Both the position numbers and the translations under genes were made by a program. DNA of 64,000 nt from Chloroflexota bacterium. GTDB taxonomy: Bacteria; Chloroflexota; Dehalococcoidia; Lucifugimonadales; UBA3495. Each line of letters starts with the position of its first letter. The stretch's first letter is position 1. The stretch covers positions 121,358-185,357 of the forward strand of contig JAPPCX010000114.1 of the NCBI GenBank assembly GCA_028875655.1, in the 5' to 3' direction. The notes beneath the pieces were generated by a model. That model had not been told where the DNA came from. It was given only the letters and a program-made list of their open reading frames with translations, and did not search any database. This document shows, in pieces, positions 28,533 through 37,984 of the stretch.

Positions 28533-28971
28533 TCCACTGGTCGGCGCTGCGGACGTAATCCAGCCCGCCGTCTTCGCCGAAGAACAGGCCAATCTCACGC
28601 TCGGCGGACTCCGGGCCGTCGGAGCCGTGTACGATGTTCCGCCCGATGTCAACGCCGAAGTCGCCCCGGATGGTGCCGGGCGCTGCCTCGCCGGGGTTGG
28701 TTGCCCCCATGGTCTGCCGCGCCAGTGCCACCGCGTTGTTACCCTCCCAGATCATCGCAACGATGGGTCCCGAGGTGATGAAGGACACCAGGGAGGCAAA
28801 AAATGGCCGGTCAACATGTTCCGCGTAGTGTCTGCCGGCCAATTCCTCGTCCAGTTGCATCAGGCGGATGGCGACCAATTTCAGGCCGCGCCGTTCCAAC
28901 CGGTATATGACGTCTCCGATGAGGCCGCGCTGCACGCCGTCAGGTTTGATTGCCACGAAGGTTCGTTCCAT
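28519..28971 (-). CDS. ndk: Nucleoside diphosphate kinase
   Basis: NDK of 150 residues that transfers phosphate from ATP to NDPs through a phosphohistidine. The catalytic His is in '[20 protein letters not shown]', and the N-terminus '[19 protein letters not shown]' is canonical. The ATG at 28971 follows AGGAG. It is the last gene of a thiL-tsaE-tsaB-ndk run, 18 bp after tsaB, and its end overlaps rsfS on the other strand. Confidence 0.96.
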   Translation of the reverse strand: MERTFVAIKPDGVQRGLIGDVIYRLERRGLKLVAIRLMQLDEELAGRHYAEHVDRPFFASLVSFITSGPIVAMIWEGNNAVALARQTMGATNPGEAAPGTIRGDFGVDIGRNIVHGSDGPESAEREIGLFFGEDGGLDYVRSADQWIIES

Positions 28972-28989
28972 TGGGTTGATGATCTCCTG

Positions 28990-29733
28990 TCAAATTTGCG
29001 ATGAAGTTACGGAGGGGCGTCCCTGACGCACCCGGTCGCGCCGCTTGGCGACGCCGATGGTGGGCATCCGCAGATAATAGGGCTGTAGGGTGGCGAGGTC
29101 GTCGGTTTCGCCGCGTTGCAGCCGGCGGGCGGCGGTTTCGGCCAGGGCCCACAGCCGGTTGGCCGGCGTCCACGGTGCGACCGCCGTGGGCCGGGCAGCA
29201 TCGCCGTTGTTGCCGTGGCCGGGGATTTCGCCGAGCCGAGCATGGGCCCCTTCGCCGCAATAGATCACTGCGCTTTCGGACCGGGTAGGTTCCTGCTCCA
29301 GCAGAGTTTCCGGCGGCGCTATCTCATCCTCGCGGACTCGTTCGCCGTCACCGGCAAACCAGCCTGCGGCAACCTCGTTGCGCCCCGCATCCAGCCAAGC
29401 TGCCACGATACCGGTCGGCGTGAGGTGAGGTCGCGCTTCGAGAGCCAATGTATCGACGCCGACGATTGGAAAGCCCACGGCCATGACCAGACCCTTCGCT
29501 GCGCTAACGCCTACACGCAGCGCGCTGAACGGCCCCGGGCCGAGGGCCACGGCGACTCCGTCCAGATCGGCGGCCTGGGTATCCTGCGCTTTGAGCAACT
29601 CGGCGACGGCCGGCATCAGCTGGGCGGTGTGGTTAGCCGTAGAACGCCAGAGGCGCGCCTCGATGACCGTGCCGTCCGCATCGCAGAGAGCAACGCCGCC
29701 GTGGCGGGACGAGGTGTCAATGGACAGGATCAT
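28990..29733 (-). CDS. tsaB: tRNA t6A biosynthesis protein TsaB
   Basis: Kae1/ASKHA-fold protein of 247 residues, the scaffold partner of TsaD in making threonylcarbamoyl-adenosine at position 37 of tRNAs. The N-terminus 'MILSIDTSSRHGGVAL' and the block 'GVAVALGPGPFSALRVGVSAAKGL' are diagnostic. The C-terminal third is more variable. Its ATG overlaps the tsaE stop (TGATG arrangement), indicating translational coupling. TsaD is not in the window. Confidence 0.93.
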   Translation of the reverse strand: MILSIDTSSRHGGVALCDADGTVIEARLWRSTANHTAQLMPAVAELLKAQDTQAADLDGVAVALGPGPFSALRVGVSAAKGLVMAVGFPIVGVDTLALEARPHLTPTGIVAAWLDAGRNEVAAGWFAGDGERVREDEIAPPETLLEQEPTRSESAVIYCGEGAHARLGEIPGHGNNGDAARPTAVAPWTPANRLWALAETAARRLQRGETDDLATLQPYYLRMPTIGVAKRRDRVRQGRPSVTSSQI

Positions 29734-30260
29734 CAGAGCGCAGTCGCCTCTAGCTCTTGCAACAAACCGGCGAAACGTTCGGGCGCGTCTTCTATCGTGA
29801 TGGAGTGTCGAGCCGGAACCGCGCCGTCTTCGTCAGGAATAACCTCGCAGGGCGCGGCAAACTCGTCTAGCGCATAGTCGAGTTCGATCCACAACGCATC
29901 TTCGGGAAAGAGTTCGTCGGCGCGGTCGGCCCATTCCACGATGAGAACGTCCTGGCCGGCGGCAATGATGTCCTCAAACCCTAGGTCCCACGCTTCTGCC
30001 GGATGATCGATGCGATAGAGGTCGGCGTGGTGCAGGGTGAGGCGGCCCTGGTACCTGGTCATCAGCACGAAGGTGGGGCTGCGGGCGTAACCGTCAACGT
30101 TCAGTCCCCGGGCGATGCCCTGGGTAAGGCAGGTTTTCCCGGCTCCCAGCGGCCCGGTCAACAGGTACACGTCGCCGGGGGAGGCGGATTCGCCGATGGT
30201 CTGGCCGACACGACGGGTCTCCTCGGCGGTATTGGTGTGGATGGTGAACGTATTTAACAT
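29733..30260 (-). CDS. tsaE: tRNA t6A biosynthesis ATPase TsaE
   Basis: P-loop ATPase of 175 residues that drives the TsaBDE cycle. The Walker A motif is GPLGAGKTCLTQGIA, followed by 'SPTFVLMTRYQGRLTLHHADLYRI' (switch and Walker B-like region) and 'VLIVEWADRADELFP'. It sits between thiL (6 bp upstream) and tsaB (1-bp overlap). The product supplies t6A, which MtaB, encoded at 4147-5484, then methylthiolates. Confidence 0.94.
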   Translation of the reverse strand: MLNTFTIHTNTAEETRRVGQTIGESASPGDVYLLTGPLGAGKTCLTQGIARGLNVDGYARSPTFVLMTRYQGRLTLHHADLYRIDHPAEAWDLGFEDIIAAGQDVLIVEWADRADELFPEDALWIELDYALDEFAAPCEVIPDEDGAVPARHSITIEDAPERFAGLLQELEATAL

Positions 30261-30266
30261 ATCGGC

Positions 30267-31277
30267 TTAGTCAGCGAAATGGTCCCAACCGGCGCCGGCG
30301 GGCGGTACGGGAGTGCCGGATTCATCCAGAATCGTGACAACTCCCCGATCGCCGTCGGTGATTTCACCCACCACGGCTGCGCCCTCAGGGAGCGCAAGCA
30401 AAGCGGCGTCCATTATATCCCCCGGCGCGGTGAACAGCAGGACGTAATCTTCGCCTCCGTAGAGTGCCAAATCGAGCCAGTTGTTGGGGAACGCTGTCTT
30501 GAGAGCGGGGAGGGCCGGGACCTGGTGCGAGAAAATCGTGGCGGCGACACCGCTGGCTGAGCATAGTTTGGCCAGGTCGTCGGCTAACCCGTCGCTCACG
30601 TCCATTGCGGATGATACTCCGGCGGCTACCAGCATCTTTCCGGCGGCTGCGTGGGGGTATGGGCGACGGTGTTGCAGTATCAGGGTGGACTCGCCGGAAT
30701 TAGAGGCTCCGCATCCGTCAAGCAGTTGGCGTAAGCCGCCGGCGGATCCTCCAACCGGGCCGGTGACGGCAACCAGATGGCCCGGTTCGGCGGCAGTTCG
30801 CACCATGGGCGGGCCGGTGGCAACTCCGGTAAGGGCTACGGTGATAAAAGCCAGCGGCGAGCGCACCATGTCGCCCCCGATGATCTGCGCTCCGAACTCT
30901 CCGCAAATGTCGATCATGCCGAGGTAAAGATCCCGGATGTCGGAAACGAGCGTATCGGGTGGCATGCCGAGGGTGATCAGGACGGCAGCGGGGTCGCCGC
31001 CCATAGCGGCCACATCGCTGATGTTGGATGCGATGGCTTTCCAGCCCAAGTCGCGCCAAGGCGTCGTGGCCGAGGTGAAATGTACGCCGTCCACCATGGT
31101 GTCCGTGGTGTACAGCTCGGTAACCGGTCCGCTGGGGAAGGTTATCGCGGCGGCGTCGTCTCCGTTGGGTACGGCGAGACGATAAGCAGCTGGGGAAACG
31201 AAATCAGGGCCGGTAGTTTGGGTCCACTGTTGGACCAGTTCGATAAGGCCGAATTCGCCGAGGTCGGATACGCGCAT
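30267..31277 (-). CDS. thiL: Thiamine-monophosphate kinase
   Basis: ThiL of 336 residues, phosphorylating TMP to the cofactor TPP. The AIR-synthase-like fold is shown by 'GDDAAAI' near the N-terminus, 'TTDTMVDGVHF', 'WKAIASNISDVAAMGGDP' and 'GGDMVRSPLAFITVALTG'. The C-terminal half keeps 'SSAMDVSDGLADDL'. It is the first gene of the thiL-tsaE-tsaB-ndk unit. Its promoter must lie in the ~60 bp between its start and the 16S terminator; a TATAGT at about 31311-31316 (minus) is a possible -10. No TPP riboswitch was seen. Confidence 0.95.
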   Translation of the reverse strand: MRVSDLGEFGLIELVQQWTQTTGPDFVSPAAYRLAVPNGDDAAAITFPSGPVTELYTTDTMVDGVHFTSATTPWRDLGWKAIASNISDVAAMGGDPAAVLITLGMPPDTLVSDIRDLYLGMIDICGEFGAQIIGGDMVRSPLAFITVALTGVATGPPMVRTAAEPGHLVAVTGPVGGSAGGLRQLLDGCGASNSGESTLILQHRRPYPHAAAGKMLVAAGVSSAMDVSDGLADDLAKLCSASGVAATIFSHQVPALPALKTAFPNNWLDLALYGGEDYVLLFTAPGDIMDAALLALPEGAAVVGEITDGDRGVVTILDESGTPVPPAGAGWDHFAD

Positions 31278-31337
31278 ATTAAAACTGAGAGGATTCCAAA
31301 TCGATGAATACTATACCCGGCGACAGAGCAAAAATGA

Positions 31338-31364
31338 AACCGGGTTCTGAGGACGAACCCGGTT
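31338..31364 (-). terminator. Intrinsic terminator of the 16S rRNA gene
   Basis: A perfect 10-bp stem, GAACCCGGTT/AACCGGGTTC, with a 7-nt loop. On the minus strand it is followed by TCATTTTT, a short U-tract. It is oriented to end transcription from the 16S gene before thiL. Confidence 0.75.
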
Positions 31365-31392
31365 CTATCGTTAGCGCTTTAGCGGCTGATTA

Positions 31393-31408
31393 GTGAAAGG
31401 AAGCAAGA
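31393..31408 (-). other. 3' arm of the 16S precursor processing stem
   Basis: On the minus strand, TCTTGCTTCCTTTCAC pairs without a gap over 16 nt (three G-U pairs) with GTGGAAGGAAGTAAGG in the leader at 33127-33112. The two arms would close the long stalk that RNase III cuts to release pre-16S rRNA. The remaining ~190 nt between this arm and the 16S 3' end holds no ORF or tRNA that I can support. Confidence 0.65.
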
Positions 31409-31594
31409 AAGTTTGTGATTGTTTCCGGCAAGAATGCCGGGGACAGCGGATTTTCTCAGGGGACCTGCTCTCTGGCTCCGGGAGTCCAGATGGACTGCGA
31501 CCAGACGAGTCGAGGGACAGGAACGTCCGCTGATTGACCTGGGAGTGGATTGACTCACGTTTATGAAACGTTTGCCAATCATAGGTCTCCCTAT

Positions 31595-33106
<1,512 letters not shown>

Positions 33107-33111
33107 GAGAA

Positions 33112-33127
33112 CCTTACTTCCTTCCAC
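33112..33127 (-). other. 5' arm of the 16S precursor processing stem
   Basis: GTGGAAGGAAGTAAGG on the minus strand, a few bases before the mature 16S 5' end, is complementary to the trailer arm at 31393-31408. The two arms flank only the 16S gene, so the precursor can be processed without a 23S partner. Confidence 0.65.
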
Positions 33128-33194
33128 TATTCAGCTGTTAAAGTGCCCGCTCCCGCCGGAGGCCCAGGGCCGTCAACGACGATTGCGTCCGGTT

Positions 33195-33223
33195 ACTGTA
33201 CTCCATCGTCCCTGTATTGTCAA
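33195..33223 (-). promoter_or_regulatory. 16S rRNA promoter
   Basis: Minus strand: perfect TTGACA (33223-33218), 17-bp spacer, TACAGT (33200-33195). The predicted start near 33188 gives a leader of about 80 nt before the mature 16S end. It is divergent from the ssrA promoter, with only about 35 bp between the two -35 boxes. Confidence 0.8.
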
Positions 33224-33258
33224 CACCGCACTTCCCCGAATTCGCCAGACCCGCCCTT

Positions 33259-33287
33259 TTGCCCGGCAGGCCGCCGGATGGTATTAT
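33259..33287 (+). promoter_or_regulatory. tmRNA promoter
   Basis: Plus strand: TTGCCC (33259-33264), 17-bp spacer, TATTAT (33282-33287; five of six consensus bases). Transcription would begin near 33294, leaving a leader of roughly 38 nt to be trimmed from pre-tmRNA. Confidence 0.65.
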
Positions 33288-33331
33288 ATTGATATCCCCA
33301 TTGGCGATGGTCGCTGATGGGCTCAACAGTT

Positions 33332-33688
33332 GGGGACGCGTAGGTTCGACAGGAGCGGTCTCTGACGGATTGCAGGCCGAGGTTGCTGCTGCCCTCGCTA
33401 AAAACAGTGGCGAACAAGTAACTGGCGAACGTGAATTCGCTCTAGCCGCCTAGTCGCGGCTACGTCTGCCACCAGTAGGCCCGGAAGCCGGGAAGCGGAC
33501 GTCTAATTATTCCGGGATGCTACCCCAGCGACGCCGATAACCGGGGCCACAGACTTCATCGGCTGGCCGTTGCCGAATCCCGTCGGCGGGAGTCGGCGCC
33601 AGCGAGACTAAAATGCCGAACACGCTTGTAGCATATCCGATCAGGGGAGTTTCTGGACGGGGAGTGCGACTCTCCCCCGTCTCCACCA
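33332..33688 (+). ncRNA. ssrA: Transfer-messenger RNA (tmRNA)
   Basis: One-piece tmRNA of 357 nt that rescues stalled ribosomes with SmpB. The 5' GGGGACG pairs with CGTCTCC near the 3' end (one G-U pair) to form the acceptor stem, and CCA is encoded at 33686-33688. The T arm GGGAG-TGCGACT-CTCCC is at the 3' side. The tag reading frame begins around GCT at 33397 and ends with TAG at 33451-33453, reading A-K-N-S-G-E-Q-V-T-G-E-R-E-F-A-L-A-A; the terminal A-L-A-A is the usual ClpXP degron. The tag is longer than the common 10-residue type. The pseudoknot region follows to about 33640. Confidence 0.95.
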
Positions 33689-33725
33689 TTTCTACCGAAT
33701 TCCCTCGCAGGATTAGAGCCTGCGC

Positions 33726-35129
33726 CTAATCGTCCCCGCCCGCAGCGCCAGTTGCCGCCGCCGGGCGCGCCGTGCCCCGGAAGTAGATGTCCCGCCAGAA
33801 CCCGCTTCCGATTACCGTCCCCGCAACCACTAGCGTGAACGCCGCTCCCGAAATCGCCATGACGTTTCCAGCCGGCCAGAAATCGGCCAGGCCGCCGTAC
33901 AGCAGGTTGGCGAACGCCATGCTGCCCCCTATGTGCATCGAATACGCCGACGACAGACGGCCCCGTATCCCGTCTGGCACTACCGACTGGATGATAGTGT
34001 GAGTGATGGTCATAAACCCCGACGTCCCCAGCCCCATCAGCACGGCGGCAATCACCGAAATCCCCGTCTGGGATGAAAGTCCCATCCCGATGGGAGTCAG
34101 GCTGCTGGTGAACCCCAGCAGTAGGAACACCTTCCCCCGCGTCATGTGGTTGATGATGCCCCCGACGAATATCGAAGAGAACAGCGAGCCGACGCCCAGC
34201 GCCGCCATCAGCGCGTAAACGTGGTTCGCGTTGAACGTCACCCCGTCCGCCGAGAGCTTTTCCAGCGCCAGCGGCGGCAACATTGACTCGAAGGACATCA
34301 CCAGTACGCAGTGCGCCACTGCCATTAACAGGATGCCGAATATCAGCGGCGTGGTGTAGGCGTACACGAACCCGGCGGCGGCGTTGGTCCAGAATCCCGC
34401 CCGTCGGTTGATCACTCCGGTGGATACCGTCCTGATGTTCAGCGCCGACACCAGGGCCACCAGGTAGAAAACCGCGCATGACCAGAACACGATGCCCGAC
34501 GTTCCCAGCGTAAGCACCAGGTCCTGCAGCGAGAACGAGAATTCGCCGGACCCGAATATCGCGCTGCTGCCCACCGTTACGGAGATCATCAGCAGGATGG
34601 CCGGCCCCACCGCTCGCGACCCCTGCTGCATCGCCTGGTTCAGGGCCACCGCGTTGGGCAGCCGCTCCCGGTCCACCAGATTCGGCGTCAACGACTGTGC
34701 CGCCGTCATCTGCGCCGTGCGCAGCGTCCCATTGATTACTGCCAGCGCCACCACGTACCAGGGATTGCTCACTCCCGTCATCACCAGGATGGCCATGATG
34801 GCGGCCTGCACGATTTGGAGGACGTACACCCGTTGCAGCAGTGTCTTGCGGGTCATCTTGTCGGCCAGGTAGCCGATGAACGGGGTCGCAAAAAAGCGCG
34901 GCGACATGGCTGCGAACGTGATCAGCCCAACCCACAGCCCCTGCGTCCCCTGCAATTCCGGGATGCCATACACCCACGCGCCCCGCGCCACGATCAGCGC
35001 CCACGCCCCGCTGCTGCTGCACAGCGTGGCAAAGGCCATGAACCGAAAGTCCCGAAACACCAGCGCCGCCAGGAACCGATGCGCCCTCTGCGCGAGAAAG
35101 CTGCGTTGCGGTTCCTGGGGTGTGGTCAT
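33726..35129 (-). CDS. Major facilitator superfamily transporter (EntS/MFS_3-like)
   Basis: Inner-membrane transporter of 467 residues with about 12 predicted helices. The loop between helices 2 and 3 has the MFS motif 'GYLADKMTRKTLLQ', and the segment 'AQSLTPNLVDRERLPNAVALNQAMQQGSRAVGP' (split here only for naming) is typical of MFS_3 exporters such as EntS. The N- and C-termini are cytoplasmic and hydrophilic, the latter Ala/Gly-rich and acidic. The substrate is unknown; the family exports siderophores, drugs and other small molecules. It is convergent with ssrA and stands alone. Confidence 0.88.
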   Translation of the reverse strand: MTTPQEPQRSFLAQRAHRFLAALVFRDFRFMAFATLCSSSGAWALIVARGAWVYGIPELQGTQGLWVGLITFAAMSPRFFATPFIGYLADKMTRKTLLQRVYVLQIVQAAIMAILVMTGVSNPWYVVALAVINGTLRTAQMTAAQSLTPNLVDRERLPNAVALNQAMQQGSRAVGPAILLMISVTVGSSAIFGSGEFSFSLQDLVLTLGTSGIVFWSCAVFYLVALVSALNIRTVSTGVINRRAGFWTNAAAGFVYAYTTPLIFGILLMAVAHCVLVMSFESMLPPLALEKLSADGVTFNANHVYALMAALGVGSLFSSIFVGGIINHMTRGKVFLLLGFTSSLTPIGMGLSSQTGISVIAAVLMGLGTSGFMTITHTIIQSVVPDGIRGRLSSAYSMHIGGSMAFANLLYGGLADFWPAGNVMAISGAAFTLVVAGTVIGSGFWRDIYFRGTARPAAATGAAGGDD

Positions 35130-35174
35130 AGCAAATTCCTGTTTCGCGCAGCGTGGACTATCTTACTTTGGAAG

Positions 35175-36200
35175 TTACGCCGGCAGCTCCGCAATCGAAA
35201 TCCACCCCGGCCCTTCGCCCAGCGGATGCGAACCCAGCCGGGTTAATGCGCCGGAATCCCCGTCCACGCCGAAGATTGCCATCTGTCCCGAATCCTGCCC
35301 GGCCGAGTAGATGAACCTGTCCTGCAAGTCCAGGCACAGCGCGTTGGGGCGTGGCTCCGACGGTATGATGCCGTTGGACGTGAGCGCTCCCGTAGTCGCG
35401 TCCACCGTGTAGCACGCGATGCTGTCGTGTCCCCGGTTGGGCGCGTACAGGAATCTGCCGGACGCCGTGATCTGGATTTGTGAGCAGGTGTTGCGCTCCT
35501 CAAACCCCTCCGGCGGCAGCGTGGTCACCGTCTGGAACAGCGACAGCGTTCCGTTGTCGGTGTCCAGGTTGTACGCGCTCACGCTGCAACCCTGCTCGTT
35601 GGAGAAGTAGAGCACGTCCAGCGAGGGATGGAAGCAGAAGTGGCGCGGCCCCAGGAACTCCTCGGGATCCACCGTGGCCGGCGAGTTGGGGGTAATCTGC
35701 CCCGTGTCCTCGTCGAAAAGGAACTGCCAGATCGAGTTGGGCCCATTGCCCGCGATGTGCGGCACGAAAGCGTAGCTGTTGGTCTCATCCGTCTGCATGG
35801 CGTGGGCGCCGGTGGCCGTCTCCAGCTGTACGACAGGATCGCCGCCCACGGAGCCGTCATCGCCGATGGGATGCACCGCCACGCGCGCGCCCTGGTAGTA
35901 GGACGACAGCACGAACTTGCCCTTGCGGTCGGTGGCAACGTACACCGGCCAGGCGTCCAGCGTGATGGAACCGTTCTGCGTCAGTCCTCCGTTGGCCTGG
36001 TCAATCTCGAAACTGACCAGTTGCGTAACCTCGCGGCAGCCCACGTACAGGAACCGCCGGTCGGGGCTGATCGCCATGGTGAACGGCCCGCCGTCAACGG
36101 ACACGTCATGCTGCAACGTCAATCCGCCGGTATCGGGATCTATGGTGAACACCGAAATTTTGTTGTCGCCCTGCACGGCAACGTACATGAAGTAGGGCAT
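35175..36200 (-). CDS. Lactonase-family beta-propeller protein (6-phosphogluconolactonase-like)
   Basis: A 341-residue seven-bladed propeller of the YbhE/Pgl family. Repeated blades read 'F.ID..TG.L', for example 'VFTIDPDTGGLTLQHDVSV' and 'CYTVDATTGALTSNGII'. A conserved 'PRHFCFHPSLDVLYFSNEQ' matches the 'GPRH..F.P' core of the family. There is no signal peptide, so it should be cytoplasmic. Some members hydrolyse 6-phosphogluconolactone, others act on muconolactone-type rings; the actual substrate is open. The start ATG follows AGGAGG. It lies 10 bp downstream of the VOC gene on the same strand, so they are probably one transcript. Confidence 0.85.
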   Translation of the reverse strand: MPYFMYVAVQGDNKISVFTIDPDTGGLTLQHDVSVDGGPFTMAISPDRRFLYVGCREVTQLVSFEIDQANGGLTQNGSITLDAWPVYVATDRKGKFVLSSYYQGARVAVHPIGDDGSVGGDPVVQLETATGAHAMQTDETNSYAFVPHIAGNGPNSIWQFLFDEDTGQITPNSPATVDPEEFLGPRHFCFHPSLDVLYFSNEQGCSVSAYNLDTDNGTLSLFQTVTTLPPEGFEERNTCSQIQITASGRFLYAPNRGHDSIACYTVDATTGALTSNGIIPSEPRPNALCLDLQDRFIYSAGQDSGQMAIFGVDGDSGALTRLGSHPLGEGPGWISIAELPA

Positions 36201-36210
36201 GGTTACCTCC

Positions 36211-36666
36211 TCACCCCGTAGCCGGGCCGAAGCCGGGATTCCTAGCCCACACCATGCCGTCGGGGTCGTGCGCGATCTCCACGGTGTTCCCCTTTGAATC
36301 CCGCAGCCCCATGGGGTGCTGCACCAGCTCGATCATGTTGCCGTCGGGGTCCTTGATGTAGGTGGAATGGACGTCGGCATACGCTCGGACTGACGGCGGG
36401 GTGTACTCCACGCCCAGCGCGTCTAGGTTGGCGATCATCTCATCCCAGTCGGCGATCTCCAGTGCGAAGTGCCCCGACGGGTTGGGCGTGGGCGTGAAGG
36501 TGCTGTGAATCTCCCCGTTGCCGATGCGTAACTGCAGCTGCCGTTCGTTGAGCTCGGGCCCCCGGTCCAAAAATTCCGCTCCAAACACCTTCTCGTACCA
36601 GTCGCGGGAGCGATCCTTGTCGCTGATCTGGATGTTGATGTGCTGAATCATCGTAACTCTTGACAT
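36211..36666 (-). CDS. VOC-superfamily (glyoxalase/extradiol dioxygenase-like) protein
   Basis: A 151-residue protein with two beta-alpha-beta-beta-beta modules. The metal ligand candidates are His in 'MIQHINIQISD', His in 'GHFALEIADW' and Glu in 'DGNMIELVQHP', matching VOC enzymes. Members include glyoxalase I, methylmalonyl-CoA epimerase and small extradiol dioxygenases; this one cannot be assigned further. The ATG at 36666 is preceded by AGAGGTG. The lactonase-like propeller follows after 10 bp, and a ring-cleavage-then-lactonase pairing would fit, but that is inference. Confidence 0.85.
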   Translation of the reverse strand: MSRVTMIQHINIQISDKDRSRDWYEKVFGAEFLDRGPELNERQLQLRIGNGEIHSTFTPTPNPSGHFALEIADWDEMIANLDALGVEYTPPSVRAYADVHSTYIKDPDGNMIELVQHPMGLRDSKGNTVEIAHDPDGMVWARNPGFGPATG

Positions 36667-36775
36667 GATTTCACCTCTTTTCGCTGCTGATACGGGATCA
36701 TCGAACGATTTACATCAACCCAATTTCGCCAGTGCGAGTGTAGCACTATATCTGATTCTGCTACGACGAAAACCC

Positions 36776-36975
36776 ATGCAGGGGCGAAGCGTGCCCCGCC
36801 CTCATACGTACCCAGATTGCTAATCTGTCATTGCGAGAACGCCGACAGGCGTTTGTAGCAATCTCGTATCGGTACTGGACAACCTCGCCTGAACGTCCTG
36901 GCTACAGCGACGAGATCGCCACGCTGCGCTCGCAATGACTAACCGGGTGCGCGTGAAATGCCTCGCCCCTACGCC
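36776..36975. repeat. Intergenic mosaic of decayed palindromic repeats
   Basis: The 326-bp gap 36667-36992 has no convincing ORF. At its core, TCATTGCGAG (36828-36837) and CTCGCAATGA (36929-36938) are terminal inverted repeats of a 111-bp element with internal arms GCAATCTCGT and GACGAGATCGC. This pattern is common in miniature repeats of many bacterial genomes. On either side are partial GGGGCGA..GCCCC units (about 36779-36803 and 36950-36975) related to the GTAGGGGC palindromes. It looks like a repeat landing site. Confidence 0.65.
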
Positions 36976-36992
36976 GCAACCCGATCTCCGGC

Positions 36993-37868
36993 TCATCTGA
37001 TGTGTTGATTGATGAACCCCGCCATCCGCTCCAACGCCTCCTGCGCCACCGGCGTGGTGATGTCCTCCAGGATCCTATCCCCCGCTCCCTCGAAAATCTT
37101 GACCTCGATGTCGCCGCCCGCCTTGCGGTACTGCGCGATGAACTCATCAAGGTCCGGGCGCGGGTGAGCCTCCTCGTAGCTGCGGGCCACGCACAGCGTC
37201 GGCGGCAACTCCATGCGTTCGCCGGCGGCCAATGCACGGGCCGGCGCGGCCTCGATCATGTTTTCCTCGGTCTCCCAGTACAGGTCGTGCATGGGAACGA
37301 CCCGCTCGGCCATCCCCGCCGGCGGCGTGACGTCGTCCCGCAGTCCCTTGGCGTACAGGTAGCGACCCAGCGGATGGATCACGGGCGAGACCATGACGAC
37401 GCAGGCCAGCGTGCCGTCCGCGGCCGCCGCGCCGTTGGATGACGGGAGCGCAGCGTAGCGCGGATCATTGGGCCGCATTCCCAGCAGCATGGCCTGGTGC
37501 GCCCCGCTGGAGGTGCCCATCGCGCCGACCTTGCCGGCGACGCCATTCCAGGATTCGGCCTGCGCCTTGCACCAGCGGATTCCGTAGTGAATGTCGGCAA
37601 AGGACGCCGGATAACCCGCAACCGGCGGAACCCGAAAATCCAGCGCCGCCACGATCACGCCGTTCCTCGCCAGCGCCTCGTTGGCCGCGTTGCCAATCAG
37701 ACGGTCGCCCCGCACCCACGCGCCGCCGTGCAGCTCCACCATGATGGGAAAAGGCCCGTCGCCCTGGGGCCGGAACAGACGCGCCAGCAGCGGAGTGTCG
37801 CTGTGCCGCAGATACTCCACATCCTCAACATCGACCTCATACGTCGTCGCCTGCTTGCTGATAACCAT
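36993..37868 (-). CDS. Alpha/beta-hydrolase, HSL-type esterase-like
   Basis: A 291-residue alpha/beta-hydrolase. The oxyanion motif HGGAW is followed by the nucleophile elbow 'GTSSGAH', as in hormone-sensitive-lipase-type carboxylesterases. The expected C-terminal catalytic His would lie in a 'GAGH' turn, but the sequence there reads 'FEGAGDRILED', so His may be replaced by Asp or come from elsewhere. The start at 37868 follows GGGAGG by 8 bp; an in-frame extension to 38000 crosses this site and adds unrelated residues. It is divergent from the Gfo/Idh/MocA gene with 116 bp between them. Confidence 0.82.
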   Translation of the reverse strand: MVISKQATTYEVDVEDVEYLRHSDTPLLARLFRPQGDGPFPIMVELHGGAWVRGDRLIGNAANEALARNGVIVAALDFRVPPVAGYPASFADIHYGIRWCKAQAESWNGVAGKVGAMGTSSGAHQAMLLGMRPNDPRYAALPSSNGAAAADGTLACVVMVSPVIHPLGRYLYAKGLRDDVTPPAGMAERVVPMHDLYWETEENMIEAAPARALAAGERMELPPTLCVARSYEEAHPRPDLDEFIAQYRKAGGDIEVKIFEGAGDRILEDITTPVAQEALERMAGFINQHIR

Positions 37869-37984
37869 ATTCGAACCTCCCTGCCGTTCCGGTGAGTCCA
37901 CTTGCCGATGGACCCGTTCGCCCGCATTATACATCCCGGCAAATCCCCTCTTTTGAACACCACCAACTACCCAGGAGGAAAACC

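Noticed and set aside
33706..33724. Hairpin CGCAGG-ATTAGAG-CCTGCG as ssrA terminator
   Set aside because: Only 6 bp and no U-tract follows; it may be chance in a short convergent gap.
33556..35022. 488-codon minus-strand ORF
   Set aside because: It is a second frame over the MFS transporter and runs through part of ssrA; it is Gly/Arg-rich low-complexity sequence without domain features.
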